Source: Chloroflexota bacterium
GTDB taxonomy: Bacteria; Chloroflexota; UBA6077
Assembly (NCBI GenBank): GCA_023380955.1
Contig: JAMCTB010000126.1
Coordinates: forward strand, 1 to 5,077
DNA: 5,077 bases
Direction of reading: 5' to 3'
Shown here: positions 4,830-5,077 of the stretch, in pieces
Layout of the letters: each line of letters begins with the position of its first letter
How positions within the stretch are numbered: position 1 is the stretch's first letter
Notes under the pieces: generated by a model
Seen by the model: the letters and a program-made list of their open reading frames with translations, nothing else
Told to the model about the DNA's origin: nothing
Databases searched by the model: none
Program-made: the position numbers and the translations under genes

Positions 4830-5077
4830 TCATCCTATCTCCACGGATAGGATCCTCTCGAAACCGGCGTAGTCATTGAGCACCCGGACGGAGGCGCCGG
4901 GATAGAGCCGGGCGGCGGCCCCCGACAGTTGGCCGCCCTGGCCATCGCCGATCTCGAAGAGGAGGGCGGCGGGGGGCTCAACCCTGGCGACCGCCTCCTG
5001 CAGCGCCCGGCGGATCGGTTCCGTGCCGTCGGGGCCCCCATCCAGGGCCTCTCGGGGCTCGTAGTCCCGCACGTCGG
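4830..5077 (-). CDS. prmC: PrmC (HemK), peptide chain release factor N5-glutamine methyltransferase, C-terminal fragment
   Basis: Only the last 82 codons are in the window; the frame is open to the edge, reading DVRDYEPREALDGGPDGTEP, and ends TGA 4832-4830. YEPREALDGGPDG is the characteristic PrmC/HemK segment downstream of the NPPY catalytic loop, and LLFEIGDGQGGQL is the family's later strand-and-glycine segment. The catalytic NPPY and SAM-binding motifs would lie beyond the edge, so they cannot be checked. PrmC methylates the glutamine of the GGQ motif in RF1 and RF2. It is the most upstream visible member of the prmC-tsaC-rpiB-hypothetical run. The GTG at 5072 is internal, not a start. 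Confidence 0.88.
   Translation of the reverse strand, partial: DVRDYEPREALDGGPDGTEPIRRALQEAVARVEPPAALLFEIGDGQGGQLSGAAARLYPGASVRVLNDYAGFERILSVEIG
4832..4853. repeat. Short inverted repeat at the prmC stop codon
   Basis: ATCCTATC (4832-4839) and GATAGGAT (4846-4853) are perfect inverted copies around a 6-base loop. The stem covers the last prmC codons and the first base of its stop codon, and ends 16 bases before the tsaC start. It has no T-run, so it is not a terminator. It may be a weak mRNA hairpin at the coupling point or chance. Confidence 0.35.

Noticed and set aside
4312..4872. Plus-strand 186-codon frame opposite tsaC
   Set aside because: Antisense shadow of a well-supported YrdC-domain gene; Gly/Asp-rich with no recognisable motif.

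Overview
The window looks like a chromosomal segment from a GC-rich bacterium. The wording of the ArgB (K-M-G-G-S-T-M) and ArgD (VAGWAVNSLGH near the N-terminus) motifs, plus a dispersed repeat containing CTGAGTGAAGCGAAGG, recalls Chloroflexota (Anaerolineae/Dehalococcoidia-like genomes). That assignment is from memory of family sequences and is moderate confidence only. The content is mostly housekeeping metabolism, with two overlooked small genes and a well-defined non-autonomous repeat insertion.

Plus strand, 1-3276: an arginine biosynthesis cluster. It holds the C-terminal three quarters of argJ (ornithine acetyltransferase), a 211-base gap filled by repeats, argB (N-acetylglutamate kinase), an uncharacterised 45-codon ORF, and argD (acetylornithine aminotransferase). 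ArgJ recycles the acetyl group, ArgB phosphorylates N-acetylglutamate, and ArgD makes N-acetylornithine, which is the ArgJ substrate. argC is not in view. ArgB carries the N-terminal extension and C-terminal motif associated with arginine-sensitive kinases, as expected where ArgJ makes the pathway cyclic. The 45-codon ORF has a strong ribosome binding site on one side and runs into the argD ribosome binding site on the other.

The argJ-argB gap contains a 118-bp inverted-repeat element (897-1014) with 12-bp terminal inverted repeats (11/12 matching). It is bounded exactly by an 8-bp direct repeat TCATCCTG. Removing it restores a continuous second repeat unit, which ends in a perfect 32-bp palindrome 18 bases before argB.

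Minus strand, 5077-3319: a convergent run, probably one operon. It holds the end of prmC (release-factor glutamine methyltransferase), a short TsaC/YrdC-type threonylcarbamoyl-AMP synthase, rpiB (ribose-5-phosphate isomerase B), and an 84-codon gene of unknown function. prmC and tsaC both serve translation (release factor methylation and tRNA t6A modification). The two convergent runs meet at a perfect 21-bp stem, 3-nt loop hairpin that exactly fills the space between the two stop codons, most likely a shared bidirectional terminator. No tRNA, rRNA, CRISPR array, transposase or prophage gene was seen.
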